35,745 nucleotides of DNA, taken from assembly GCA_002796835.1 (NCBI GenBank), contig LUGL01000023.1, forward strand, positions 86,910 through 122,654, read 5' to 3'. The notes beneath the pieces are model-generated. The model was given only the letters and a program-made list of their open reading frames with translations. It had not been told where the DNA came from and ran no database searches. Each line of letters starts with the position of its first letter. The first letter of the stretch is position 1. Origin of the DNA: Elainella saxicola E1. GTDB taxonomy: Bacteria > Cyanobacteriota > Cyanobacteriia > Elainellales > Elainellaceae. Shown here in pieces: positions 16,329-24,053 of the stretch. The position numbers and the translations under genes were made by a program.

Positions 16329-17246
16329 TTAGGCAAGTTTGGACTGCGGATCTTGAAGCAAATCCTGCCCTGAGGGTTTGACCCAGCAAGCAACCTGATG
16401 ATTATCGCTCATGGCCTCTAACGGCGGATCTATTGTGCGGCAGGCATCGATCGCAAATTGGCAGCGTGGTCGAAAGGGACATCCTGCTGGATAGTCGATG
16501 AGACTGGGTGGCATTCCTTCAATTGGCTGCAATCGCTGACGCTGTTGGTCGAGACGCGGGATGCTTTGTAGCAAACCAATGGTATAAGGATGGCGGGGAT
16601 TGCGATACAGATCGTGGAGGGAAGCTTGCTCGACCACTTGCCCTGCATACATCACCAGAATGCGATCGGCAAAACCTGCCAGCAATGACAAATCATGGGT
16701 AATCCAAATGACCGCCATGTGTAGTTCCTGTTTGAGCTGTTTGACCAGTTCCAGAATTTGCGCCTGAATCGTGACATCTAGTGCAGTTGTGGGTTCATCT
16801 GCAATCAGCAATTTAGGATTGCACGCTAACCCCATCGCAATCATCACCCGTTGCCGCATTCCCCCTGAAAACTGGTGTGGGTAACTACGAATTCGCTCTT
16901 CTGCATCGGGGATCCCAACTCTCTGAAGCAGGGAAGCTGCCCTTGCTTTTGCTTCTGCGAGGCTCAGTCCCAAGTGCAGTCGCATGGCCTCCGTCATCTG
17001 CTTTTCAATTCGCAGCACAGGATTGAGCGATGTCATGGGGTCTTGAAAAATCATGGCCACTTGGCTACCGCGCAAACTGCGGATTTCAGCAGCACTGAGC
17101 TTTAGCAAATTGCGATCGCCAAATTGAACATCTCCCGTGACGCGATGTTTGGGCGGAGTGGACAAAAGTCGCATAATCGAAAGCATTGTCACGCTTTTTC
17201 CCGATCTAGATTCGCCCACAATGCCCAGCGCTTCGCCCTCATTCAC
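16329..17246 (-). CDS. Oligopeptide/dipeptide ABC transporter ATP-binding protein (OppD-type), N-terminally truncated
   Basis: The OppD partner: Walker A (see below), [32 protein letters not shown], the H-loop WITHDLSLL, and the C-terminal Cys motif [15 protein letters not shown]. The ORF begins with a GTG at 17246 inside strand beta-3 ([12 protein letters not shown]). Upstream, in a frame shifted by one base, the DNA still encodes LQTVHAVNDVS, the expected preceding residues; beyond that homology ends at the start of the WD40 gene. About 30-35 N-terminal residues, including the A-loop, are gone. Walker A reads GESRSGKS, with Arg for the usual second Gly. The gene is probably inactive. It lies 47 bp upstream of oppF. 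Confidence 0.8.
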   Translation of the reverse strand: MNEGEALGIVGESRSGKSVTMLSIMRLLSTPPKHRVTGDVQFGDRNLLKLSAAEIRSLRGSQVAMIFQDPMTSLNPVLRIEKQMTEAMRLHLGLSLAEAKARAASLLQRVGIPDAEERIRSYPHQFSGGMRQRVMIAMGLACNPKLLIADEPTTALDVTIQAQILELVKQLKQELHMAVIWITHDLSLLAGFADRILVMYAGQVVEQASLHDLYRNPRHPYTIGLLQSIPRLDQQRQRLQPIEGMPPSLIDYPAGCPFRPRCQFAIDACRTIDPPLEAMSDNHQVACWVKPSGQDLLQDPQSKLA

Positions 17247-17285
17247 CTGGAAGAAACATCATTGACCGCATGAACTGTTTGAAGG
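17247..17285 (-). pseudogene. Frameshifted remnant of the OppD N-terminus
   Basis: On the minus strand this DNA encodes LQTVHAVNDVS followed by a one-base deletion (TCTTCC where TCTTTCC would restore the frame) and then the OppD ORF. A TAG lies just upstream (QTV preceded by stop, D, L). The segment overlaps the first codons of the plus-strand WD40 ORF, which marks a recombination junction. Confidence 0.6.
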
Positions 17286-18778
17286 TCCTAACCGGACATA
17301 ATAGCTGGGTCTGTTCGGTAGCCTTTAGCCCCAATGGGAACCTGTTGGTTAGCGGCGGAGATGACCATTTGCTGCAGATCTGGAATGTGCAAACCGGCGT
17401 TTGCTCGCAGACCTTGTGGGGCCATACCGATCGCGTCAGTGCGGTCCAGTTTAGTCCTGACGGGCAAATGATTGCCAGCGCCAGTGAAGATCACACGATC
17501 AAGCTCTGGGACGTCAAACGGGGCGAATGTATGGGAACTTTTCGTGGACATCAGGATTGGGTCTGGTCGATCGCCTTTAGTCCAGATGGTCAAACCTTAA
17601 TTAGCGGCAGCCAGGATCAAACCATTCGTGTCTGGGATGTGGGTACAGGCCAGTGTCTGCGATCGCTCCAGGGACATACTAGCTGGGTGCAGTCGGTTGC
17701 CTTTAGTGCCAACGGAAGGACGATCGCAAGCGGCAGTGAAGACCAGACAGTAAGGCTATGGGATGTTCATACCGGACATTGCCTCAGTACAATTCAAGGG
17801 TATGCGAGTTGGGTGCAATCAGTCGCCTTCAGTCCGGACGGCAGTGTTCTTGCCAGTAGCCATGAAGACCACAATGCTCGACTCTGGGATGTTGCTTCGG
17901 GTCAGTGCATCAAAACATTGCAGGGAGCGGAGAGTGCGCTACTCTCGGTTGCTTTCAGTCCGGATGGGCAATGGGTCGCTGGCGGAGGATTCGACCAGAC
18001 AGTCCGGCTCTGGCAAGCATCCACTGGCAAGTCTATCAACATATTTCGCGGGCATAGCTCCTGGATTCGAGCGATCGCCTTTAGTCCCGATGGTAGTCAA
18101 CTCTTGAGCAGTGGCGGAGATTGTTTGCTCAAACTATGGGATACCCAAACTGGAATTTGCCTGAGAACATTGAAAGGACACATCAACTGGGTTTGGTCAG
18201 TTGCGTTTAGCCCGGATGGACAATGGATTGCCAGCTGCGGCGATGATCAAACGATCCGACTATGGGATGCCCAAACTGGAGATTGCCTGCAAATTCTACG
18301 GGGTCATTTGAGCGGCGTGACATCCGTTACGTTTAGCCCTGACAGCAAACAGCTTGTGAGCAGCAGCGCCGATCAGACCATTAAACTGTGGGATATCAAA
18401 ACAGGAACCTGTTTCCGAACCCTTCAGGGACACAAAAGCTCTGTATTTCTGGTGACATTCAGTGTTGAAGGACGCTATCTTGCCAGCAGCAGTGCCGATC
18501 AGACTATTAAACTATGGAATGTTGCAGATGGCAGCTGTTTGAATACCTTTGTTGGACATACAAATCTGGTTTTCTCCGTGGCTTTTAATCCAACGCAAGC
18601 CTTACTCGCGAGTGGCAGCCGGGATGAGACGATCAAAATCTGGCAGCTTGAAACTGGAGAATGTCGAAATACATTACGAGTAGAACGACCTTATGAAGGG
18701 ATGGATATTACAGATGCTAGTGGACTGACAGATGCCCAAAAGGCTACGCTGAAAGGATTAGGAGCGATTACGAGATAG
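17270..18778 (+). CDS. WD40-repeat protein, detached C-terminal half of an NB-ARC/WD40 STAND protein
   Basis: A 502-aa protein made of eleven WD40 repeats of about 42 residues (pattern CLxTLxGHxxWVxSVAFSPDG ... DQTIKLWD), enough for a double propeller of uneven size. The end LRVERPYEGMDITDASGL and TDAQKATLKGLGA is the tail I know from long cyanobacterial NB-ARC-WD40 proteins. No NTPase or N-terminal domain precedes it; the first repeat starts at residue 3, and the ATG at 17270 lies within former oppD sequence. I infer a truncated STAND sensor whose ligand-binding propeller remains. No good ribosome binding site is visible. Confidence 0.85.
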   Translation: MNCLKVLTGHNSWVCSVAFSPNGNLLVSGGDDHLLQIWNVQTGVCSQTLWGHTDRVSAVQFSPDGQMIASASEDHTIKLWDVKRGECMGTFRGHQDWVWSIAFSPDGQTLISGSQDQTIRVWDVGTGQCLRSLQGHTSWVQSVAFSANGRTIASGSEDQTVRLWDVHTGHCLSTIQGYASWVQSVAFSPDGSVLASSHEDHNARLWDVASGQCIKTLQGAESALLSVAFSPDGQWVAGGGFDQTVRLWQASTGKSINIFRGHSSWIRAIAFSPDGSQLLSSGGDCLLKLWDTQTGICLRTLKGHINWVWSVAFSPDGQWIASCGDDQTIRLWDAQTGDCLQILRGHLSGVTSVTFSPDSKQLVSSSADQTIKLWDIKTGTCFRTLQGHKSSVFLVTFSVEGRYLASSSADQTIKLWNVADGSCLNTFVGHTNLVFSVAFNPTQALLASGSRDETIKIWQLETGECRNTLRVERPYEGMDITDASGLTDAQKATLKGLGAITR

Positions 18779-18810
18779 CATCATCTTCGAACGATCGCGC
18801 GTTCATGCAG

Positions 18811-18903
18811 TCTCTCGAAGAGGATTGAGTGATGAACGATCCTGATGAGCAGTTGAGAGAATGGACGCAGGAGATACTTAAAGAAATGGAGGGGAATGAG
18901 GAT
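18811..18903 (+). pseudogene. NACHT-protein tail fragment with in-frame stop
   Basis: In one frame: SLEED, TGA (18826-18828), then VMNDPDEQLREWTQEILKEM. It matches the tail at 13726-13899 (LRDRAINDPDEQLREWAQ) residue by residue around NDPDEQLREW; the TGA sits where the other copy has Arg. The rest of the NACHT gene is absent: the WD40 ORF ends only about 30 bp upstream. The RAYT copy 2 element begins within this fragment. Confidence 0.6.
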
Positions 18904-18913
18904 GTGAGGGGAC

Positions 18914-18930
18914 GCGAGCGAGACGCTCGC
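18914..18930 (+). repeat. REP hairpin, left of RAYT copy 2
   Basis: GCGAGCG-AGA-CGCTCGC with flanking GGGGAC and ACT, identical to 14724-14740. Confidence 0.75.
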
Positions 18931-19015
18931 ACTAGTTGGAGAAATGAGGCGATCAACAATGATGAATTAATGGGCATTTTAGAAAAATCGATCATTTTCT
19001 TTTGTGCAATTCTCT

Positions 19016-19492
19016 ATGGCTCAAGCCATCTATTTCGTCACCTTTTGTACCTGGAAACGTCTGGAATTAAATTTTTCAGCACGGCAAATTGTGGTGGATG
19101 CTTGTCAATATTTTCATGGACAACGATATGAAATTTTTGCAGGTGTCGTCATGCCAGATCACGTTCATTTATTGATCCAGCCTTGGTCAAAAGAAACAGG
19201 TCAACTTTGGACGATCGGCAACATTTTACACAGCATCAAAGGATTTAGCGCCAAGCAGATTCCATCGGTCATGCCTCACATTGGTAAATTATGGCAAGAC
19301 GGTCACTATGAAACACGCATTGTGAACGACCGCCATTTCCAAGCCACAGTAGAATATATCCAGCAAAATCCGATCGCAGCCAACTTGATCGAATCGCCAG
19401 AAACTCATCCCTATTTCTGGGAAAATCCTTCTCTTCAATACGAACCTCCGAACCGTACCCAAACCATTAATTTGCAGAGATTGCCGAAATAA
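19016..19492 (+). CDS. REP-associated tyrosine transposase (RAYT), copy 2
   Basis: A protein of about 158 aa, highly similar to the RAYT at 14825. HUH motif HVHLLIQP, probable catalytic Y in VEYIQQNPIAA. Both copies keep all visible catalytic residues and have no frame damage, in contrast to the genes around them, so they may still be active or recently selected. This copy ends (NLQRLPK) before its right REP. The ATG at 19016 is preferred ([11 protein letters not shown]); a GTG at 19004 is in frame. Confidence 0.85.
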   Translation: MAQAIYFVTFCTWKRLELNFSARQIVVDACQYFHGQRYEIFAGVVMPDHVHLLIQPWSKETGQLWTIGNILHSIKGFSAKQIPSVMPHIGKLWQDGHYETRIVNDRHFQATVEYIQQNPIAANLIESPETHPYFWENPSLQYEPPNRTQTINLQRLPK

Positions 19493-19509
19493 TTTTTCAT
19501 CTACCCAGT

Positions 19510-19526
19510 GCGAGCGTCTCGCTCGC
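19510..19526 (-). repeat. REP hairpin, right of RAYT copy 2 (inverted)
   Basis: GCGAGCG-TCT-CGCTCGC, inverse of the left hairpin and identical to 15254-15270. It lies 17 bp after the RAYT stop. Confidence 0.75.
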
Positions 19527-19665
19527 GGCCCAGCGAAGAACACGCACATTCCAAGGCATCTCGCTCGTGTCCAACTTAAAATAACCGCCACCAGCATTTC
19601 TGCGAAAATTGAGTTAGAGTATCAGGAACACCCGCTGTTTTGCTGCTCAATTGGAGGAATTCACC

Positions 19666-19914
19666 ATGTGTATTTGTGTGAATTGTCATTACGTCGATCG
19701 CTGCACAACATATCATGCGGTCGAGCATCAGCACCAACAGCCGCATTTAACCGAATCTCCTGACTTTGAGCCAAATCAGCCTGAGATCAACGTCAACATC
19801 CGCCAGAACGATGATTTTATCGAGATGGAATGGGATGTGGTAGGCTGCCTCAGTTTCAAACAAGAGACGGGCAAATGGGCCAAGCTGCGTCCTGGCGAAT
19901 TAGTGCCGACTTGA
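19666..19914 (+). CDS. ycf34: Ycf34 family protein
   Basis: An 82-aa protein starting MCICVNCHYVDRCTTYHAVE, the signature of Ycf34. The four N-terminal cysteines (C2, C4, C7, C13) are the family's probable iron-sulfur ligands; in Synechocystis Ycf34 has been described as binding an Fe-S cluster and influencing photosynthetic electron transport. The middle (HLTESPDFEPNQPEINV) and end (EMEWDVVGCLSF) also match. The ATG at 19666 has GGAGG 8 bp upstream; the in-frame TTG at 19651 overlaps that box and is not the start. It is an intact core gene directly right of the damaged region. Confidence 0.93.
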   Translation: MCICVNCHYVDRCTTYHAVEHQHQQPHLTESPDFEPNQPEINVNIRQNDDFIEMEWDVVGCLSFKQETGKWAKLRPGELVPT

Positions 19915-19939
19915 TAAATTCTGGGATGCCGATCGGACA

Positions 19940-19968
19940 GGTCCTTCTCTAAGATGAGGAAGGAGACC
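19940..19968 (+). promoter_or_regulatory. Bulged stem-loop in the kinase-gene leader
   Basis: GGTC-CTTC-TC pairs with GGAAG-GA-GACC across a short loop, with a small bulge. It lies between ycf34 and the kinase gene, 19 bp before the kinase ATG, and has no T-tract after it. It could be a weak terminator for ycf34 or block the kinase ribosome binding site, since no clear Shine-Dalgarno is visible there. Both are inference. Confidence 0.3.
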
Positions 19969-19986
19969 GTGTTTACCTAAACCTGC

Positions 19987-21897
19987 ATGACCGTTTGCCT
20001 CAATCCAGCTTGTCCCAATCCCCAGAATCCCGATGACGGTCGTTACTGTCAGGCTTGCGGCACTGGGTTGATTTTGGGCGATCGCTATCAGGCCATGCGG
20101 TTGATTGGTCAGGGCGGATTTGGCCGCACATTTTATGCGATCGATCGATTGGCTGAGCCAAACAAATCAGATTGCGTTATCAAACAGCTTTTGTCACGTG
20201 GATTTCAAGATCCGGTTGAGGCCCATCAGCGATTTCAGCAAGAGGTCGATCGGTTAGCTCAGTTGGGGGAGCATCCGCAAATTCCCAAACTGTTGGCCCA
20301 TTTTGAAGAAGAAGCAACCCAATATCTGGTTCAGGAATGGATCGAGGGCCAGAATTTAGAGATTTTGCTGACGCGACAAGGCGTGTTTGACGAAGGTCAG
20401 GTGCGGCAACTCTTGGCCGATGTGTTGCCCGTGCTGCGATTTGTTCACAGCCATCAAGTAATTCACCGTGACATTAAGCCTGCCAATATCATCAAACCCT
20501 CCCCGGCCCAATCTCGCTATGTCCTAGTCGATTTTGGGGCTTCCAAAGCAATCACCGAAACGAATTTAGCCAAAACCGGAACGACGATCGGCAGTGCAGG
20601 CTATGTCGCTCCGGAACAGGCGATGGGCAAGGCTACCTTTGCCAGCGATCTTTACAGTCTGGGTGTCACCTGCGTTCATTTACTCACCGGACTGCATCCC
20701 TTCGATTTGTACTCGATCAGTGACGATCGCTGGGTTTGGCGACAGTATTTGACGCAGCCGATTAGCGTGGAATTGCGGCGTGTATTGGACACTTTGTTGC
20801 AGCGAGCCACCAGCCAACGCTACAAGGATGCCACGGAGGTTCTCCAGGCATTGAGATTAGAAGCAGCGCCCGTCTTGTCTCCCAGCATGGCTGGCAAAAT
20901 TGCCGAAAAAGTGCCGATCGCCGTCGGACAACCTGCCTCTCGCCTTCCCAGCACTCCAACCGTTCAGAAATCTGATTCGCCTACCAAACCGGGCTGGCTA
21001 TGCCGCAAAACGCTAATCGGTCATCAAGGCGAAGTCACCGCTATTGCAGTCAGTCCCAATGGCAAATTGATCGCCAGCGGCAGCAGTGATCGCAGTATTC
21101 GCCTCTGGAATTTCAAAGGGGAATTGTTGGAAACCTGGACAGGCCGATCGCTCCGGTCTGGCGTGGGTCATGCTGCACCGATTACTGCATTGGTGTTTAG
21201 TCCCAACAGCCGCGTGCTGATTAGCGCTAGCGCTGACGGATCGATCAAACAATGGGATTTGCGAAGCGGCGAGCAATTTAGCGATTTAACGGGGCAAAGT
21301 TGGAGCATTGCGGCGATCGCCCTCAGTCCTTGCGAACCGCTATTGGTCAGCGGCAGTCAGGATGGTTTAATCCAACTCTGGGATTTAGAAACCGAGGAGT
21401 TGATTGGCAATGTTGTGCAACTTCAGCAGCCCATTACCGCGCTGCAAGTGGATGTCAAAGGCGAGTCGGTCTGGAGCGGCAGTGGCAAGCAGATTTGTCA
21501 GTGGAATTTAAGGGATGATCGGTTGATTACTAGCCTCAAAGGTCATATTGAAGGAGTAAGTGCGATCGCCCTTAGTCCCGATGGGTGCACCTTAATCAGC
21601 GGCGGCATGGATAAGTTGCTGAAGCTGTGGAATTTGAATACAGGACAGCAGCAAAAACTGATCGCAGCCCACCGCGATCGCATTCAGGCCGTAACTGTTC
21701 ATCCGCAAGATCCGATTTTTGCCAGCGCCAGTGAGGACGGCACAATCAAACTCTGGGATCTTTGGACGGGCGATCGGCTGATCACGCTGCGGCATGCCTG
21801 GGCTGTGAATGCGATCGCCTTTACTCCAGATGGCCAGCAACTAGTCAGCGGTAGCTCGGACGAGACGATCAAAATTTGGCAGCGGCAGTTGGTCTAG
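19987..21897 (+). CDS. Serine/threonine protein kinase with N-terminal zinc ribbon and C-terminal WD40 propeller
   Basis: A 636-aa protein. Residues 4-24 hold four cysteines (C4, C9, C21, C24) of a zinc ribbon. The Hanks-type kinase domain spans about 34-290: glycine loop GQGGFGRTF (41-49), catalytic Lys K66, HRDIKPANI (160-168), DFG (182-184), APE (208-210). After a Pro/Ser linker seven WD40 repeats (about 342-636) make one propeller. No membrane segment, so it is a cytosolic cyanobacterial kinase, with the propeller likely binding partners. All catalytic residues are present. The last 57 bases overlap the 3' end of the opposite-strand radical SAM gene. Confidence 0.93.
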   Translation: MTVCLNPACPNPQNPDDGRYCQACGTGLILGDRYQAMRLIGQGGFGRTFYAIDRLAEPNKSDCVIKQLLSRGFQDPVEAHQRFQQEVDRLAQLGEHPQIPKLLAHFEEEATQYLVQEWIEGQNLEILLTRQGVFDEGQVRQLLADVLPVLRFVHSHQVIHRDIKPANIIKPSPAQSRYVLVDFGASKAITETNLAKTGTTIGSAGYVAPEQAMGKATFASDLYSLGVTCVHLLTGLHPFDLYSISDDRWVWRQYLTQPISVELRRVLDTLLQRATSQRYKDATEVLQALRLEAAPVLSPSMAGKIAEKVPIAVGQPASRLPSTPTVQKSDSPTKPGWLCRKTLIGHQGEVTAIAVSPNGKLIASGSSDRSIRLWNFKGELLETWTGRSLRSGVGHAAPITALVFSPNSRVLISASADGSIKQWDLRSGEQFSDLTGQSWSIAAIALSPCEPLLVSGSQDGLIQLWDLETEELIGNVVQLQQPITALQVDVKGESVWSGSGKQICQWNLRDDRLITSLKGHIEGVSAIALSPDGCTLISGGMDKLLKLWNLNTGQQQKLIAAHRDRIQAVTVHPQDPIFASASEDGTIKLWDLWTGDRLITLRHAWAVNAIAFTPDGQQLVSGSSDETIKIWQRQLV

Positions 21898-22683
21898 ATG
21901 CTTCCAGCAAACCGTGCAGGCAGGCAGATTATGGGCGATCGCAAAGGGTTCATGCACCGTATCCAGCCACTCAAAGAATGCCTGAAAGTTTTGAGCAATC
22001 TCGGCGGCATCGCTGTCTGTATCGCCTAGCTGAAAATGGGCAGATTGGTTTTCGATCGCAAATGGACAGGCGTGAAACTTGCCTTCCGTGGTCAACACCG
22101 GATAACAATGGGGACAGCGAGAATTGGCTTTGGGCCGCGTTGCTTCTCCAGTAAAGGGTTCTACACCACGTCCGGAATCCACGACATCGGGATGACCAAT
22201 GGCGATCGAATCGGGATGCTCCATTTCGTGAGTTTTTAATCGCTCAAGCGCTTTCTGCGGCATTTGCGGTGCACCGTCTCCGGTTGCGATCGAATAATTC
22301 AAAGACGCAGTGGTTTTGGACAGCGGATCGGATGCCAAAATTTGCAGAAGCCGATCGGCCTGAATGCCATTGGAGTAAATCACGATCGCACCTGCATAGC
22401 CCTGTTGTCGTAAGTAAGCGATCGCCCAGATCACATTCTCAAAATCGAGCGTCGGTTCACCACCATAGAATTTGATTGCCCCCTGTTCATTCAGCATCAC
22501 GGTCCGCAAGGCAGCATCTAAATGTTCCTGAGTATATTCGCGATACCATCCCTTGGGACTCCCAAATACGGTACAGAAGGAACAATCCTGATTGCACTGG
22601 TTGCCGGGATAGAGATGCAGTTCCATCAGGCGATCGTCAGCAATCACCCCTTTGTCACGCGGCGGTCGTTCTTTGAAAACCAT
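21841..22683 (-). CDS. Radical SAM protein with cysteine-rich C-terminal domain
   Basis: A 280-aa enzyme. The [4Fe-4S]-SAM motif is C30-N-Q-D-C34-S-F-C37, followed by FYGGEPTLDFEN (GGEP at 74-77) and IVIYSNG. Five cysteines near the end (C190, C193, C206, C256, C259) look like ligands of an auxiliary cluster, as in SPASM/twitch enzymes that act on peptides or sugars. A Cys-x3-Cys-x2-Cys start directly after a short N-terminus (ELHLYPGNQC) resembles activase-like or peptide-modifying types; the substrate is unknown. The ATG at 22683 is preferred over a TTG one codon earlier. It is the last gene of the six-gene operon, 12 bp after the binding-protein gene. Confidence 0.82.
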   Translation of the reverse strand: MVFKERPPRDKGVIADDRLMELHLYPGNQCNQDCSFCTVFGSPKGWYREYTQEHLDAALRTVMLNEQGAIKFYGGEPTLDFENVIWAIAYLRQQGYAGAIVIYSNGIQADRLLQILASDPLSKTTASLNYSIATGDGAPQMPQKALERLKTHEMEHPDSIAIGHPDVVDSGRGVEPFTGEATRPKANSRCPHCYPVLTTEGKFHACPFAIENQSAHFQLGDTDSDAAEIAQNFQAFFEWLDTVHEPFAIAHNLPACTVCWKHLDQLPLPNFDRLVRATAD

Positions 22684-22695
22684 CAAACATTCTCC

Positions 22696-23979
22696 CTATC
22701 CTGCAATCTGTTCTTCCCAAGTCTTCTCAAGCCGGGTGGTATATTCAGCATTCACCACGGGAACCGTACTGGTGATCAGTTCCTGCAACGGAATGCCATA
22801 CCCCGCTTCCACCTTAGCGAATTCTGCTTGCAGATCAGATGGAGCTTTTGAGGTATCTAATAACGGCGGATCGCCCCAAACATCCGGCTTAAACTTTTGC
22901 AGTTGCCCTTCTGGACTAGAAAGAATATTTGCCAAGATCATTGCCCCGGCTGGATTGGCCGCATTAATCGGAATCGCGGTAAAGGAAGGATCGTTTAATG
23001 AAATTCCCGGCATGGTGAACGCCTGAGTCGTTTTTGGAAATTGTCCATTCGCCAATCCTTCTGCCACATTCGAAACAAACACCGGCATTATCCAGATCTC
23101 ACCGTTGGCAAACAGTTCCTGGAGGCGACTTTGCGTTGGGGGATAGGTTTCGCCCTTGCGCCAGAGGTAAGGTTCCAATTCTTTCAGATAGTCAAACATC
23201 TGAGGCGACTTTTCATTCCACAACGTCTCGTTAAATTCGGCACCCGTATATTGCTCATAGCCTCCGGTGACACCATACAGCGCAGTCAGCAAGAAACGGC
23301 TGCCGTCAAATTGGGGTGGCGCAACATAGGCAAAGCGTCCCGGATTGGCTTTGGTCCAGATCAACAGTTCCTCGAAGGTTTTGGGCAGTTGCTGCACTTT
23401 CGCACTGTCGGCTGCCATCACGTAATAACTGCCGGTATAGGGTGCAGAATACCCTTCGATCGGTAAACCGAAATCCGAATTGACCGCTGCATTGTTGGCA
23501 TCGTAGTACTGATTGCTGGGCAGCTTGTCTCGGAACGGACCAAATAACAAATTGCCCTGTTTCATTGTGCGGAAGTTTTCGCCATTAATCCAAATTAGAT
23601 CGATTCCGCCCCCTTTGGTTTGACCTGCCTGAACCTCTCCAACTACCTTGTTAACGGCTTCTACCGTGTCGTTGAGGGGAACTCGATTTACGGTGACATC
23701 ATATTGACTTTTTAGCTGGTTGGCCACCCATTGATCGGCATAAGCGTTGGTTTTATCGCTGCCGCCCCACATGGCCCAGTTTACGGTTGTGCCTTTAGCT
23801 GCTGCCAGAATTTGGTCCCAAGAGGCCGTTTTGGGATCAAGGCTCGTGGATTCAGAAGCAGGCTTTTGTTGAACACAGTTGCTGGTGAGGATGGCGAGAC
23901 AGGCGGTTGTGGAGAGGAGGAGGAAATGGCGGCGGGAGAGAAGGGGGTAGGGAAGGGGGAGTGGGGAAGGGGGTTTCAT
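22696..23979 (-). CDS. ABC transporter substrate-binding protein, YnjB-like, Tat-type lipoprotein
   Basis: A 427-aa solute-binding protein. GGGIDLIWINGENFRTMKQG (about 120-139), LPIEGYSAPYTGSYY and KTFEELLIWTKANPGRFAY match the YnjB group (COG4134). The N-terminus has a twin-arginine signal (SRRHFLLLS, R16-R17), a hydrophobic core and a possible lipobox ending at C35 (LTSNC; Asn before Cys is unusual). This suggests export in a folded state and anchoring to the outer face of the inner membrane. Residues 3-14 (PPSPLPLPYPLL) are encoded by a CCCCACT-type repeat. The YnjBCD substrate is not established; thiamine-like or other small molecules have been suggested only by analogy. Confidence 0.85.
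   Translation of the reverse strand: MKPPSPLPLPYPLLSRRHFLLLSTTACLAILTSNCVQQKPASESTSLDPKTASWDQILAAAKGTTVNWAMWGGSDKTNAYADQWVANQLKSQYDVTVNRVPLNDTVEAVNKVVGEVQAGQTKGGGIDLIWINGENFRTMKQGNLLFGPFRDKLPSNQYYDANNAAVNSDFGLPIEGYSAPYTGSYYVMAADSAKVQQLPKTFEELLIWTKANPGRFAYVAPPQFDGSRFLLTALYGVTGGYEQYTGAEFNETLWNEKSPQMFDYLKELEPYLWRKGETYPPTQSRLQELFANGEIWIMPVFVSNVAEGLANGQFPKTTQAFTMPGISLNDPSFTAIPINAANPAGAMILANILSSPEGQLQKFKPDVWGDPPLLDTSKAPSDLQAEFAKVEAGYGIPLQELITSTVPVVNAEYTTRLEKTWEEQIAG
23943..23973 (+). repeat. G-quadruplex-capable STRR-type repeat at the 5' end of the binding-protein gene
   Basis: The plus strand has five runs of at least three G within 31 bases (43-47, 50-52, 55-59, 63-66, 69-73 of 23900). It is the template strand for the minus-strand gene, starting a few codons after its ATG. 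The units (CCCCACT, CCCTACC on the minus strand) match the repeat at 26893-26946. Confidence 0.6.
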
Positions 23980-24053
23980 ATGTTTTTTGAGTGTGAATGT
24001 TAAAAAATACAGGTTGGGAGGGGAATAGAAATGGTTGGGGTGATTTTTAGGGG

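Larger units (their letters stand above)
18876..19526 (+). mobile_element. RAYT/REP element, copy 2
   Basis: Second copy of the element at 14684-15270, same orientation, with left REP hairpin at 18914-18930 and inverted right hairpin at 19510-19526. A further degenerate half-REP (TCTCGCTCGTGTCC) follows at 19560-19573. Divergence from copy 1 in the coding part is roughly 15% by eye, so the duplication is not very recent or the copies came in separately. Confidence 0.75.

Noticed and set aside
18829-19131. 100-codon plus-strand ORF before RAYT copy 2
   Set aside because: It is the NACHT tail fragment running through the REP and the RAYT leader in a different frame from the transposase. The second half is an out-of-frame shadow of RAYT.
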